Of a stretch of 64,000 bases of DNA, positions 8,789 to 17,341 are shown piece by piece. Both the position numbers and the translations under genes were made by a program. Within the stretch, counting starts at the first letter, position 1; each line of letters starts with the position of its first letter. The stretch is from Blastococcus tunisiensis (GTDB lineage Bacteria > Actinomycetota > Actinomycetes > Mycobacteriales > Geodermatophilaceae): the NCBI RefSeq assembly GCF_900112815.1, contig NZ_FOND01000007.1, forward strand, positions 1 to 64,000, read 5' to 3'. The notes under the pieces were generated by a model. It was given only the letters and a program-made list of their open reading frames with translations, did not search any database and had not been told where the DNA came from.

Positions 8789-9193
8789 TCAACCGGCCAG
8801 GAACGAGAACCGGACGTGCCGGGTGTGGTTGTCCACGTTCGTGTCCACCAGGCAGATGCGCTGCCAGGTGCCCAGCTGCATCAGGCCCTCGAGCACCGGG
8901 ACGGTGGCGTGTGGCGGTACGAACGCCGGCAGCACGTGGTCGCGGCCGTGGCCGGCGCTGCCGTGCCGGTGCCGCCAGCGGTCGTCGCGCGGCAGGAGCT
9001 CGTCGAGCTGGGACAGCAGGTCGTCGTCGCTGCCCGAGCCGGTCTCCAGGATGGCGATGCCGGCGGTGGCGTGCGGCACGAAGACCTGGAGCAGCCCGTC
9101 GGCCTCCTCCTTGACGAAGTCGGCGCACTCCTCGGTGAGGTCGACCACCACGGGGACGCCGCCGGTCCGGACGGCGCGCAGTTCCGATCGCAT
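8789..9193 (-). CDS. YjbQ family protein (UPF0047)
   Basis: 134 residues, the normal length. Conserved residues are in VFVPHATAGIAILETG, HVLPAFVPPHATVPV and GTWQRICLVDTN, with metal-binding His and the Asp/Thr pocket. Some members have weak secondary thiamine-phosphate synthase activity when overproduced; the true substrate is uncertain. It is read away from rph and towards bcp with a 57-base gap. A divergent promoter region for this gene and rph lies at 9194-9346. Confidence 0.88.
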   Translation of the reverse strand: MRSELRAVRTGGVPVVVDLTEECADFVKEEADGLLQVFVPHATAGIAILETGSGSDDDLLSQLDELLPRDDRWRHRHGSAGHGRDHVLPAFVPPHATVPVLEGLMQLGTWQRICLVDTNVDNHTRHVRFSFLAG

Positions 9194-9346
9194 GGCAGCG
9201 ATCCTGGCGGGCCGGGGGCGGGCATGCACGGCGACGGACCGGGAGAGGCGGACCACTACCCTCGGTGCCCGTGACCGAGCGCGCAAGGTCACGCATGAGC
9301 AGAGCACCCAGGGCACCTGCCCGACGAGCGCCAGCGAGGAGAACAT

Positions 9347-10069
9347 GTGACCCGCCCCGACGGCCGCAGCGCCGACCAGCTCCGCCCGGTGACCATCACC
9401 CGCAACTGGCTCGACCACGCGGAAGGCTCCGTGCTCGTCGAGTTCGGCCGGACCCGCGTGCTGTGCGCGGCCAGCGTCACCGAGGGCGTGCCCCGCTGGC
9501 GCAAGGGCTCGGGACTGGGGTGGGTGACCGCCGAGTACTCGATGCTGCCGCGTGCCACCCACACCCGCAGCGACCGCGAGTCCGTCAAGGGGCGCATCGG
9601 CGGGCGCACCCACGAGATCAGCCGGCTCATCGGCCGATCGCTGCGCGCCTCGATCGACCTGGCGGCCCTTGGGGAGAACAGCATCGCCATCGACTGCGAC
9701 GTCCTGCAGGCCGACGGCGGCACCCGGACGGCGGCGATCACCGGCGCCTACGTCGCCCTGGCCGACGCCGTCTCCTGGCTGGGCGAGCGCAAGAAGCTGG
9801 CCCGCCCGACGGCGATCGGGCAGTCGGTCGCCGCGGTGAGCGTCGGCGTCATCGACGGCGAGCCGCGCCTCGACCTCGCCTACGAGGAGGACGTGACGGC
9901 CGGGACCGACATGAACGTCGTCTGCACCGGGGACGGGAACTTCGTCGAGGTGCAGGGCACCGCCGAGGGCGCGGTCTTCGACCGCAAGACGCTCGACGCG
10001 CTGCTGGACCTCGCCGTCGCCGGATGCGCGGAGCTGACCCGGCTGCAGGCCGACGCACTCGCCCGATGA
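9347..10069 (+). CDS. rph: Ribonuclease PH
   Basis: 240 residues, GTG start 7-8 bases after GCGAGGAGAA. It is a phosphorolytic 3'-5' exoribonuclease that trims tRNA precursors. [17 protein letters not shown], the [14 protein letters not shown] segment, [19 protein letters not shown] and the [16 protein letters not shown] phosphate/metal site are present. Its stop overlaps the rdgB ATG. The rph-rdgB pair is conserved across actinobacteria (Rv1340-Rv1341). Confidence 0.97.
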   Translation: MTRPDGRSADQLRPVTITRNWLDHAEGSVLVEFGRTRVLCAASVTEGVPRWRKGSGLGWVTAEYSMLPRATHTRSDRESVKGRIGGRTHEISRLIGRSLRASIDLAALGENSIAIDCDVLQADGGTRTAAITGAYVALADAVSWLGERKKLARPTAIGQSVAAVSVGVIDGEPRLDLAYEEDVTAGTDMNVVCTGDGNFVEVQGTAEGAVFDRKTLDALLDLAVAGCAELTRLQADALAR

Positions 10070-10671
10070 CGCGGCTGCTCCTGGCCACCCGCAACGCGGG
10101 CAAGCTCGCCGAGCTGCAGCGGTTGCTGGAGACGGCGGTCCCCGGCGTGGAGGTGATCGGCCTGCGGGACGTGCCGGACTACCCGGAGGCGCCCGAGACC
10201 GGCGCGACGTTCGCCGACAACGCGCTGCTCAAGGCACGTGAGGCGGTCCGGCACACCGGGCTGCCCGCCGTCGCCGACGACTCGGGGCTGGCCGTCGATG
10301 CGCTGGGCGGGATGCCGGGGGTGCTGTCGGCGCGCTGGTCGGGCCGGCACGGCGACGACGAGGCGAACACCGCGCTCCTCCTGGGCCAGATCGCCGACGT
10401 GCCCGACGAGCGTCGCGGCGGGGCGTTCGTCTGTGCCGCCGCGCTGGTGACGCCGGACGGCACGGAGCGCGTGATCGAACGGCAGTGGCGGGGTCGGATC
10501 GTCCGCGCGAAGCGCGGGAGCAACGGCTTCGGCTACGACCCGGTCTTCGTCCCCGAGGGGCTCGACCTCACCTCGGCCGAGCTGAGCCCGGCCGACAAGG
10601 ATGCGCGCAGCCACCGCGGCCAGGCGTTCGCGGCCATGGTGCCGGTGCTGGCCGAGGTCCTCGCCCGCTGA
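10066..10671 (+). CDS. rdgB: XTP/dITP diphosphatase (RdgB/HAM1)
   Basis: 201 residues. It removes non-canonical purine nucleoside triphosphates from the pool. The family signature [13 protein letters not shown] at the N-terminus, [35 protein letters not shown] and [12 protein letters not shown] are intact, and the C-terminus has the HRGQAF motif. The ATG overlaps the rph stop (ATGA), so the pair is translationally coupled. Confidence 0.96.
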   Translation: MTRLLLATRNAGKLAELQRLLETAVPGVEVIGLRDVPDYPEAPETGATFADNALLKAREAVRHTGLPAVADDSGLAVDALGGMPGVLSARWSGRHGDDEANTALLLGQIADVPDERRGGAFVCAAALVTPDGTERVIERQWRGRIVRAKRGSNGFGYDPVFVPEGLDLTSAELSPADKDARSHRGQAFAAMVPVLAEVLAR

Positions 10672-10682
10672 GCTCGGGCGGG

Positions 10683-10955
10683 TCAGGCCTCGCCGGTGCC
10701 GAGGCTGAACCAGTCCACCGCGGCGAGCTCGTCGCGGAGGCGGTCGTGGACGGGCAGCCGGCCGTCCCACTCGGGCTCGGCGTGCCGGCCGACGCGCAGC
10801 AGGTCCTCGGGCGTGGCGATCCGGACGATGCCGGGGGCCTCGGTGGCGCTGTGGCGTCCGGTGCCGGGCACGCGCTGCGCCGGGGGCGCCGACACCACGG
10901 CGGCGCGGGCGATCCCGGCGGGCAGCCGGCGGGCGGAGGAGGCGCGGTAGGTCAT
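10683..10955 (-). CDS. Hypothetical protein, 90 residues
   Basis: No family recognised. The N-terminal third is basic (RASSARRLPAG) and the C-terminal half acidic (DRLRDELAAVDWFSLG). The ATG at 10953-10955 is the only good internal start; upstream the frame is low-complexity. It lies 11 bases from the convergent rdgB end and 59 bases downstream of the methyltransferase gene on the same strand, so it may belong to that transcript. Confidence 0.5.
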   Translation of the reverse strand: MTYRASSARRLPAGIARAAVVSAPPAQRVPGTGRHSATEAPGIVRIATPEDLLRVGRHAEPEWDGRLPVHDRLRDELAAVDWFSLGTGEA

Positions 10956-11014
10956 ACCGACAACGTCGGAGCGGCCGCCCCCGGGCCGGAGTGGTCGGCC
11001 CCCGGACCCACCCC

Positions 11015-11647
11015 TTACGGGGGAGACGACGACCGCCAGGCGGCCGCCCGTCCCTCGTACATGTAGCCGGCCGCCTTCGGTGCCGCCGGCTCGTACCAGG
11101 TGGTGCGCTCGGTGACCGTCAACGGCGAGGCGGCGAGCGACCCGTCCACGTCGTTGTCCAGGACGCACCCGGACACCACCCGGTTGAGCCGGTTGCCCCG
11201 GCGCTGCCAGCGGGCGACGCCGGGATCGGGGGCCAGGCCGTGCTCGACGAAGTGCAGGGCCGCACCCGGCTTCAGCACCCGGGCCACCTCGGCCAGCGCC
11301 GCGCGGACGTCCGGGATGCCGCAGAGCACCCAGGTGCAGAGCGCGGCGTCGAAGCGGTCGTCGGGCAGGTCGAGCGCCTGGGCGTCGTCCCCGGCGACGA
11401 CGACCGGCACGGGGGAGGCGTCCCGGCGCTCCTGCGACAGGCGCAGCGCCGTGGCCGACGGCTCGACGGCCCACACGCCCGTGACCGCCGCCGGGAGGTG
11501 CGGCTGGTTGAGGCCGGACCCGTACCCGATCTCGAGCACGTCACCGGTCAGCCCGGCGCAGACCCGCTCCCGCGTCGCACCGGTGATCCGGTCGTTGAGC
11601 GCCCAGGTGTGCAGCCGGGGCCGGAGGTGGCGGCCGTAGAAGCTCAT
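11015..11647 (-). CDS. Class I SAM-dependent methyltransferase
   Basis: 210 residues starting MSFYGRHLRPRLHTW. Motif I is DVLEIGYGSGLNQPHLP, followed by AVEPSATAL (motif II acidic residue) and the FDAALCTWVLCGIPDVRAALAEVARVLKPG block of UbiE/Methyltransf_11 enzymes, then FVEHG. The substrate is unknown; the LNRVVSGCVLDND-type C-terminus resembles proteins annotated as phospholipid or small-molecule methyltransferases. No partner gene defines the pathway. Confidence 0.88.
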   Translation of the reverse strand: MSFYGRHLRPRLHTWALNDRITGATRERVCAGLTGDVLEIGYGSGLNQPHLPAAVTGVWAVEPSATALRLSQERRDASPVPVVVAGDDAQALDLPDDRFDAALCTWVLCGIPDVRAALAEVARVLKPGAALHFVEHGLAPDPGVARWQRRGNRLNRVVSGCVLDNDVDGSLAASPLTVTERTTWYEPAAPKAAGYMYEGRAAAWRSSSPP

Positions 11648-11732
11648 CGGCCGAGGATCCACCGCCGTGCTCCCAGATGGAATGGTCGCGCCGCCGGCGG
11701 GGGCGGGGTGGCCACGAGGCCGCCCATCCAGG

Positions 11733-12323
11733 TCAGAGGTATCTGGGGTCCCGGGCCGCCAGGTGACGGGCGAGGAGCTCGGTCCCGTCGTCGGGCCGGA
11801 CGCAGACTCCTTGAACGAGGAGCCGGAGCTGGCTGGGGCGCCGGCGCCGGTCACGGATCGCCCCGGTGAGTTCGACGAGATCGCGAGGATCTGCCGTCTG
11901 GTGCACCTGGCCCTGTCGCTGCGCCCGCACCCACAGGTCCACGAACGTGCGGTCGAAGGCGGCCTTGGGTCCCTTGATGGCCACGTCCGGCAGTCGCCCG
12001 ACGCGGATGCCTGCCGACTCGATGAACGCGTCGTCCGCCGTCACCATCCGAGAGAACGTGTCCACCAGCAGCACGATCCGGGAGAGCACGGCGTCGTCCG
12101 TGGCCGGGCAGCGAGCGAGCCCGTGCATGGTGACCCAGCGGTGCACCGACACCGCATCGATCAGGGTTCCCTTGTCGGGGAAGTGGCGGTACAGCGTGCT
12201 CACGCCCACCCCCGCGCGGTCCGCGATGCTCCGGACGCCCACCCCGGTCCCCTCCGCCGCCACCGCATCGCGTGCCGCCCGCAGCAGGCGCGACACGTTC
12301 TCCGCAGCGTCACTCCGCGTCAT
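11733..12323 (-). CDS. TetR-family transcriptional regulator
   Basis: 196 residues. The N-terminal helix-turn-helix reads VRSIADRAGVGVSTLYRHFPDKGTLIDAV, the classic TetR recognition region; the C-terminal ligand domain is not diagnostic. It is divergent from the Liv-type importer/amidase operon that starts at 12610, with a palindrome (12352-12367) 29 bases upstream of its own start. It is therefore the likely repressor of that operon and of itself. Confidence 0.92.
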   Translation of the reverse strand: MTRSDAAENVSRLLRAARDAVAAEGTGVGVRSIADRAGVGVSTLYRHFPDKGTLIDAVSVHRWVTMHGLARCPATDDAVLSRIVLLVDTFSRMVTADDAFIESAGIRVGRLPDVAIKGPKAAFDRTFVDLWVRAQRQGQVHQTADPRDLVELTGAIRDRRRRPSQLRLLVQGVCVRPDDGTELLARHLAARDPRYL

Positions 12324-12351
12324 GCGTCCCGCTCCGTTCCATCGACCGACG

Positions 12352-12367
12352 TCCCAGGAAACTGGGA
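12352..12367. promoter_or_regulatory. Candidate TetR operator between the regulator and the importer operon
   Basis: TCCCAGGAAACTGGGA is a perfect 6-bp inverted repeat with a 4-base centre. It is placed 29 bases upstream of the tetR ATG in the divergent region (12324-12609) and is the best palindrome seen there. Operator role is inferred from position. Nothing else is recognised in this 286-base interval except a GAGAGG-type ribosome site before 12610. Confidence 0.5.
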
Positions 12368-12609
12368 TGTTAAGCGCGACTTGTTCCCGCTTGGCTGCAC
12401 CCGCCCGTCTCCGGTCCAACACTCACCGCTGTGACCGTGACCGACGACACCTCCGTGCCGGCCGGTGACCGTCGGACGACGGGCCGGACCGTGACGTCGA
12501 GGCGATCCGGCACGCCCGCGAGGAGCCTGCGGCGCGTCGGTGCGCGAGTTCCTGGATGGGTGCCTGCGCCGTGCCGGCCCGCCCTCGACCGCGAGAGGGG
12601 TGGCCGCTA

Positions 12610-13494
12610 GTGGAGTCCCTCGTCACCCTGGGGCTGTCGACCCTCAGCCTGTTCGGGTTCTACGCCCTCCTGGCTCTGGGAATGGGCCTGGTCTTCGGTC
12701 AGCTCGGCGTCGTCAACGTGGCGCACGGCGAGTTCGTGATGGTCGGCGCGTACGCCATGTACGCCTTCGACGCCGTTCCCTTCCCGCTGCGGGTGCTGGT
12801 CGCGGTCGTGCTCGGCGTCGCGCTCTCGCTGCTCACCGAGCGGGCCATCCTGCGCAAGCTGTACGTCCGCGGGATGCTCGCCACCCTGCTGGCGATGTGG
12901 GGACTGGCCATCGTCCTGCGCCAGCTGGCCGAGGCGGTGTTCGGTGCCACCCCGCGGTCGGTCGCGTCGCCGGTCCAGGGCAGCGTCGAGGTCCTGGGCG
13001 TCCAGTACCCGGCCTACCGGCTGGTGGTGGCCCTCGTCTCCCTCGCCGTCGTCGCGGTCGCGCTGATCGTCGTCTACCGCACCTCCCTGGGGCTGAAGCT
13101 GCGCGCGTCGATCGACAACCGCGACATGGCCGCCGTCCTGGGCATCCCCCCGCGGCTCATGATCGCGGGGACGTTCGCCGTCGGAACGACGCTGGCAGTC
13201 CTGGCCGGCGCCCTCCAGAGCCCCGTGCTCGGCCTGACGCCGGGGCTCGGGGTCGCCTTCCTCGCCCCGGCCTTCTTCGCGGTCCTCGTCGTCCGCCCGG
13301 GATCGCTCGCCGGTCCGGTCATGGGCGCGCTGGTGGTCGCCCTGCTCTCCTCGCTCCTGCGGCGCTACTTGACCGAGACCGTCGCCGACCTGTTCTTCTT
13401 CGCCGCCCTCGTCGTTCTGATCGCCGTCCGCCCCGCGGGCCTGTCATGGAGGTTGCCCCGATGGTCGTCCACACGTTCGAAGCAGCCGGCGTGA
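12610..13494 (+). CDS. Branched-chain-type ABC transporter permease, LivH-like
   Basis: 294 residues, GTG start preceded by GAGAGGGG. About eight hydrophobic segments. The conserved LivH features are the GLVFGQLGVVNVAHGEFVM loop and the RASIDNRDMAAVLGI cytoplasmic EAA-like segment. It forms half of the membrane pore with the LivM domain of the fused protein downstream. The frame continues upstream but includes no hydrophobic signal. Confidence 0.92.
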   Translation: MESLVTLGLSTLSLFGFYALLALGMGLVFGQLGVVNVAHGEFVMVGAYAMYAFDAVPFPLRVLVAVVLGVALSLLTERAILRKLYVRGMLATLLAMWGLAIVLRQLAEAVFGATPRSVASPVQGSVEVLGVQYPAYRLVVALVSLAVVAVALIVVYRTSLGLKLRASIDNRDMAAVLGIPPRLMIAGTFAVGTTLAVLAGALQSPVLGLTPGLGVAFLAPAFFAVLVVRPGSLAGPVMGALVVALLSSLLRRYLTETVADLFFFAALVVLIAVRPAGLSWRLPRWSSTRSKQPA

Positions 13495-14684
13495 TCCGCC
13501 GCCGACGGCTGGCCGTCGCCGGCGCGAGTGCGCTGCTGCTGGCGCTGTCCGCCTGCGGTGGCTCGGTCGGCGGCGGTGACTCGGCCGAGGGGGGCGACGA
13601 GCAGGGTCCCGTGAAGATCGGCATGCTGGCGCCGATCACCGGGCCCGCAGCTCCGGAGGGGATCGCGCTCCAGCGCGGGTTCGACCTGGCCATCGAGCAC
13701 ATCAACGACGCCGGCGGGGTCTTCGGCCAGCCGGTGGAGGTCGTGTTCATCGACGACCAGGCGGATCCGGCCACGGCGACGCAGGCGGCGCAGCGGCTCG
13801 TCCAGCAGGAGGACGTCGACTACATCTTCGGGACGATCACCGATGACACCACGATCGCCGCCGCCAACGTGGCCGAGCAGGCCGGCGTCCCGATGTCCCA
13901 GGCGATCGCCACCGCACTCGACTTCTGCAGCCCGCACTTCTGGCCGTTCGGCGAGACGCCGACTCAGCTGCTCACCGACCTCGTGCCGCGGATGGTGGAG
14001 GAGTTCGGCCCCAACGTCGCGCTCGTCGGGAACGACTACGTCTTTCCCCGCACGTACCACGAGGTGTCCCGGCAGCTGATCGAGGAGGCCGGTGGCACGG
14101 TCGTGGCCGAGGAGTACGCGCCGCTGGGTACCTCCGACTGGCAGCCGGTCATCAACCGGCTGGGCAGCGCCGCTCCGGACTGGATCCTGTCGGCGGTCGT
14201 CGGCGGGGACGCGGTGTCGTTCGTCCAGCAGGCCGACCAGTTCGGGCTGCTCGAGAATCGCGGTCTGACCGGGGTGTCGGTGGACCAGCAGTTCTACCCG
14301 GCCCTCGGCGCGCTCCTCGACGGCCGTAACCAGGTCGTGCGGTACTCCGACCAGCTGCCCGGCGACGTGAACGAGCAGTTCGTCGCGGACTACCGCGCCG
14401 CCTACGGCACCGAGGACCCCATCCCCGGCGTCGCGGGCAACGCCTACGACGGCATGCGGTTCATCGCCGAGGCCTTCGAGCAGGCCGGGTCCACGGACGC
14501 CGACGCCGTGAGCGCGGAGATCGCGGAGCTGGAGTTCGAGGGCCTGGGCGGGGAGATGACGTTCGACCCGGACAACCACGTCGCCCTGGCGCCGATGTAC
14601 CTGACCCGCATCGACGGCGGCGCCTACGCCATCGAGGAGGAGCTCGGCGTGATCTCCGACGACCAGGTCAAGGACTGCGGGTGA
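13461..14684 (+). CDS. Liv-type ABC transporter substrate-binding lipoprotein
   Basis: 407 residues. It starts inside the end of the permease gene after GGAGG (13449-13453); the GTG at 13491, overlapping the permease stop in GTGA, is an equally plausible start giving a shorter signal peptide. A signal peptide with RRRR, a hydrophobic core and lipobox LSAC is followed by an acidic Gly-Ser linker. The mature protein has GMLAPITGPAAPEGIALQRG and INDAGGVFGQPVEVVFIDDQ, typical of Peripla_BP_6 proteins that bind amino acids, urea or short amides. The fixed amidase downstream favours an amide or urea-like ligand. Confidence 0.93.
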   Translation: MVVHTFEAAGVIRRRRLAVAGASALLLALSACGGSVGGGDSAEGGDEQGPVKIGMLAPITGPAAPEGIALQRGFDLAIEHINDAGGVFGQPVEVVFIDDQADPATATQAAQRLVQQEDVDYIFGTITDDTTIAAANVAEQAGVPMSQAIATALDFCSPHFWPFGETPTQLLTDLVPRMVEEFGPNVALVGNDYVFPRTYHEVSRQLIEEAGGTVVAEEYAPLGTSDWQPVINRLGSAAPDWILSAVVGGDAVSFVQQADQFGLLENRGLTGVSVDQQFYPALGALLDGRNQVVRYSDQLPGDVNEQFVADYRAAYGTEDPIPGVAGNAYDGMRFIAEAFEQAGSTDADAVSAEIAELEFEGLGGEMTFDPDNHVALAPMYLTRIDGGAYAIEEELGVISDDQVKDCG

Positions 14685-16393
14685 TCGCAGCGCTCCGACG
14701 GCGGGTGGGGCGGGGGCACGCACTGGCTCTGGTCGGTGCAGCCCTCGCCCTGGCCGCCGCTCCCTTCCTGCTGCTGCCCTATCCGCTGACCCTGCTGACG
14801 CTGGCGCTGGTGTACGGGCTCTTCGCGTTCGGGCTCGACATCGCGTGGGGACGCGCCGGTGTCGTGAGCATCGGGCACGCCGCCTTCTTCGGCCTGGGCG
14901 CCTACGGGGCAGCCATCGCCTCGGCACGGGACATCCCGGTGCTGCTCGGCGTCGCGGGCGGTGTCGTCGCCGCACTGGTGCTGGCGCTGGTCATCGGGCT
15001 GGCGGGGCTCGGGCGCAGGGCGCTGGCGTCCACGATGGCGGTCCTGACCCTGGCGCTCACCCTGGCCGTGAGCCAGGGCGCCCGGTCGTGGACGGGGCTG
15101 ACCAACGGGAGCAACGGCCTCGTGGTGCTCTCCGACAGCGGCGTCGTCGGCACCTACTACCGGACGGCCGGGATCGTGCTGGGCACGGTGGTCGTGGTCT
15201 GGCTGATCGTCCTGCGCGGCAGCCTGGGGCGGCGGTTCGTCGCGATCCGGCTGAACCAGCAGCGGGCCGAGCACCTGGGCATCGACCCCTGGCGCACCAA
15301 GCTGATCGCGCTGCTGATCAGCGCGGGGATCAGCGCGCTGGCCGGCGCCGTCGCCGCGCCGGTGATCGGCCTGATCTCGCCCTCGATCAGCGGGATCGTG
15401 ATGTCCACGGAGGTCCTGGTCTGGCTGGCCGTGGGTGGTCTGGGCACCATCACCGGCGCGTTCCTGGGTGCCGGCCTGGTGACCATCGGGAACCAGTTGC
15501 TCGGCGACGTCATCGGCAGCTGGTACCTGCTGATGATGGGCGTGCTCTTCCTGCTCGTCGTCCGGTTCGCGCCCGAGGGTCTGGTCGGGGTGGTCCGCTC
15601 GGTGATCCGGCGGCCGCTGCGGGAGAAGGCCGCGGGCGGCGCGGTGCTGGCCGGGACGGGAGCACCCCCACCCGACCGCTCCACCGCGACCGCAGGGGGA
15701 CCGGTGCTCCGCGCTCGCGATGTGGAGAAGGACTTCGGGCCGGTTCCGGTCATCCAGGGCATCGACCTGGACGTCGCCGCCGGGGAGGTCGTCTGCCTCA
15801 TCGGGCCCAACGGAGCCGGCAAGACGACCTTCCTCGCCGTCCTGGCGGGGGAGCACGTCCCCGAGCGGGGAAGGGTCTGGATCGCCGGACGGGACGTCAC
15901 CGCCCGGCCCGCCCACGAGCGGGCCCGGATGGGCCTGGGGCGGATGTTCCAGATCCCCAGCGTCTTCCTGGAGCTGACCCCGGCCCAGAACCTGGCCCTC
16001 GCCCGCGCGGAGGGCGTCCACCCTCCGGCGCCGCTCGCCCTCTACGACCGCTTCACCTCGACCGACGACATGCTGGCCAAGGACCTGCCGCTGGCCGACC
16101 GCAGGGCGCTGGAACTGGCGATGGCGCTGAGCTGGGGGCCGGAGATCCTCCTGCTCGACGAGCCCGCGGCCGGGCTGTCCCACGAGGACTCCGTCGCCCT
16201 GGCGCGGACCCTTCGCGAGGTGGCCGAGCGCACCGGCTGCACCCTCGTGGCGGTCGAGCACGACATGGAGATCGTCCGGGAACTGGCGGACCGGGTGGTG
16301 GTCCTGGCCGACGGCCGGATCCTGGTGGAGGGCTCGATGGACGAGGTCTCCGCCCACGACGAGGTGCGCCGTGCCTACCTGGGAGTGGCGTGA
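14681..16393 (+). CDS. Fused LivM permease and LivG ATPase
   Basis: 570 residues, GTG start overlapping the previous stop. Residues 1-310 form a LivM-like permease with about nine membrane segments and the FALRLNQQRAEHLGID-type EAA loop (here VAIRLNQQRAEHLG). A Pro/Ala-rich linker (about 320-340) leads to an ABC ATPase domain with Walker A GPNGAGKTT near 374 and Walker B LLLDEPAAGL near 491. The LSGGQ signature expected before Walker B is not seen; the region reads LPLADRRALELAMAL. ATP sandwiching may rely on the partner's signature. Permease-ATPase fusions are known for LivM-LivG pairs. Confidence 0.92.
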   Translation: MIAALRRRVGRGHALALVGAALALAAAPFLLLPYPLTLLTLALVYGLFAFGLDIAWGRAGVVSIGHAAFFGLGAYGAAIASARDIPVLLGVAGGVVAALVLALVIGLAGLGRRALASTMAVLTLALTLAVSQGARSWTGLTNGSNGLVVLSDSGVVGTYYRTAGIVLGTVVVVWLIVLRGSLGRRFVAIRLNQQRAEHLGIDPWRTKLIALLISAGISALAGAVAAPVIGLISPSISGIVMSTEVLVWLAVGGLGTITGAFLGAGLVTIGNQLLGDVIGSWYLLMMGVLFLLVVRFAPEGLVGVVRSVIRRPLREKAAGGAVLAGTGAPPPDRSTATAGGPVLRARDVEKDFGPVPVIQGIDLDVAAGEVVCLIGPNGAGKTTFLAVLAGEHVPERGRVWIAGRDVTARPAHERARMGLGRMFQIPSVFLELTPAQNLALARAEGVHPPAPLALYDRFTSTDDMLAKDLPLADRRALELAMALSWGPEILLLDEPAAGLSHEDSVALARTLREVAERTGCTLVAVEHDMEIVRELADRVVVLADGRILVEGSMDEVSAHDEVRRAYLGVA

Positions 16394-17082
16394 TGCTCGA
16401 GCTCGCCGGCCTGAGTGGCGGCTACCGGGACGCCCGGGTGGTCAACGACCTCGATCTGCGGATACGACCCGGTGAGGTGGTGGGCCTGCTCGGGCGCAAC
16501 GGCGTCGGCAAGACCACCCTGCTGAAGACCGTGTTCGGTCTGTGCCGCCTCTTCTCCGGAGAGGTCCGGGTGGACGGCCGGGCGGTACGGCCCGGCCGCC
16601 CGGAGCTGCTGGCCCGCGCCGGCTTCAGCCTGATGCCCGACGACCGGGGCGTGTTCCCCAGCCTCACCGTGGAGCAGAACCTCCGCCTGGCCGCGCGCCG
16701 GGACTACGACCCACCCGTCGACGTCCGGTCGGTCTACCCCTTGCTCGCCGATCGGGCCGACCAGCTCGCCGGCACGCTGAGCGGTGGCCAGAAGCAGCAG
16801 CTCGGCCTGGCGCGGGCGATGCTGGCCGGCTCGCGGCTGATCGCCGTCGACGAGTTCTCGCAGGGGCTCCAGCCCTCGGTGGTGGACGAGTCCCTCACCG
16901 CTCTGCAGGCGCTGGCCGCCTCCGGGGTGGCCGTCCTCGTCGTGGAGCAGGGGCCCGAGATCCCCCTCCGGTTCTGCGACCGGATCCTCGTCATGGTCAA
17001 GGGCGGCATCGTCCTCGACGCCTCCGCTGCCGACCTCCGGGCCGATCCGTCCCGGCTGACCGATCTGCTCGTGGTCGGTTGA
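16393..17082 (+). CDS. Liv-type ABC transporter ATP-binding protein, LivF-like
   Basis: 229 residues. The ATG shares one base with the previous TGA. Walker A is GRNGVGKTT, the signature LSGGQKQQLGLARAM is canonical, and Walker B is LIAVDEFSQGL with Phe where Pro is usual. It pairs with the LivG domain of the fused protein to drive uptake. The signature motif missing from its partner is intact here, so the heterodimer probably has one canonical and one degenerate ATP site. Confidence 0.93.
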   Translation: MLELAGLSGGYRDARVVNDLDLRIRPGEVVGLLGRNGVGKTTLLKTVFGLCRLFSGEVRVDGRAVRPGRPELLARAGFSLMPDDRGVFPSLTVEQNLRLAARRDYDPPVDVRSVYPLLADRADQLAGTLSGGQKQQLGLARAMLAGSRLIAVDEFSQGLQPSVVDESLTALQALAASGVAVLVVEQGPEIPLRFCDRILVMVKGGIVLDASAADLRADPSRLTDLLVVG

Positions 17083-17138
17083 GCCGCCCGGCGCTTCTCG
17101 GCCGACCCCATCCACCGACCCAGGGAGAGACGCCACCC

Positions 17139-17339
17139 ATGCCCGCAGGCCCACGACCGTTCCCGCCTGAATCCCTCCGGCACGCCGCCGCGGGTGCCCG
17201 GCTCGAACTGACCGACGACCGGCTCGAGGAGGTCGGCCAGCTGCTCACGGACACGTACGCCCTCATCGACCTGATCGACGACGTGCCGCTGGGGGAGACT
17301 CCGCCGGCCACCGCCTTCGACGCCCGCTGGGAGGCCTGA
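17139..17339 (+). CDS. AtzG-like / GatC-like small subunit
   Basis: 66 residues after AGGGAGAGA. The C-terminal part (LTDDRLEEVGQLLTDTYALIDLIDDVPLGETPPATAFDARW) resembles the DUF4089/AtzG proteins that pair with AtzE-type amidases much as GatC pairs with GatA. The stop is 2 bases before the amidase start. It probably stabilises the amidase. Too short for a firm family call by eye. Confidence 0.72.
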   Translation: MPAGPRPFPPESLRHAAAGARLELTDDRLEEVGQLLTDTYALIDLIDDVPLGETPPATAFDARWEA

Positions 17340-17341
17340 CC

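Noticed and set aside
9345-9350. ATG-TGA minimal frame overlapping the rph start
   Set aside because: It arises from the bases around the GTG start and has no evidence of translation.
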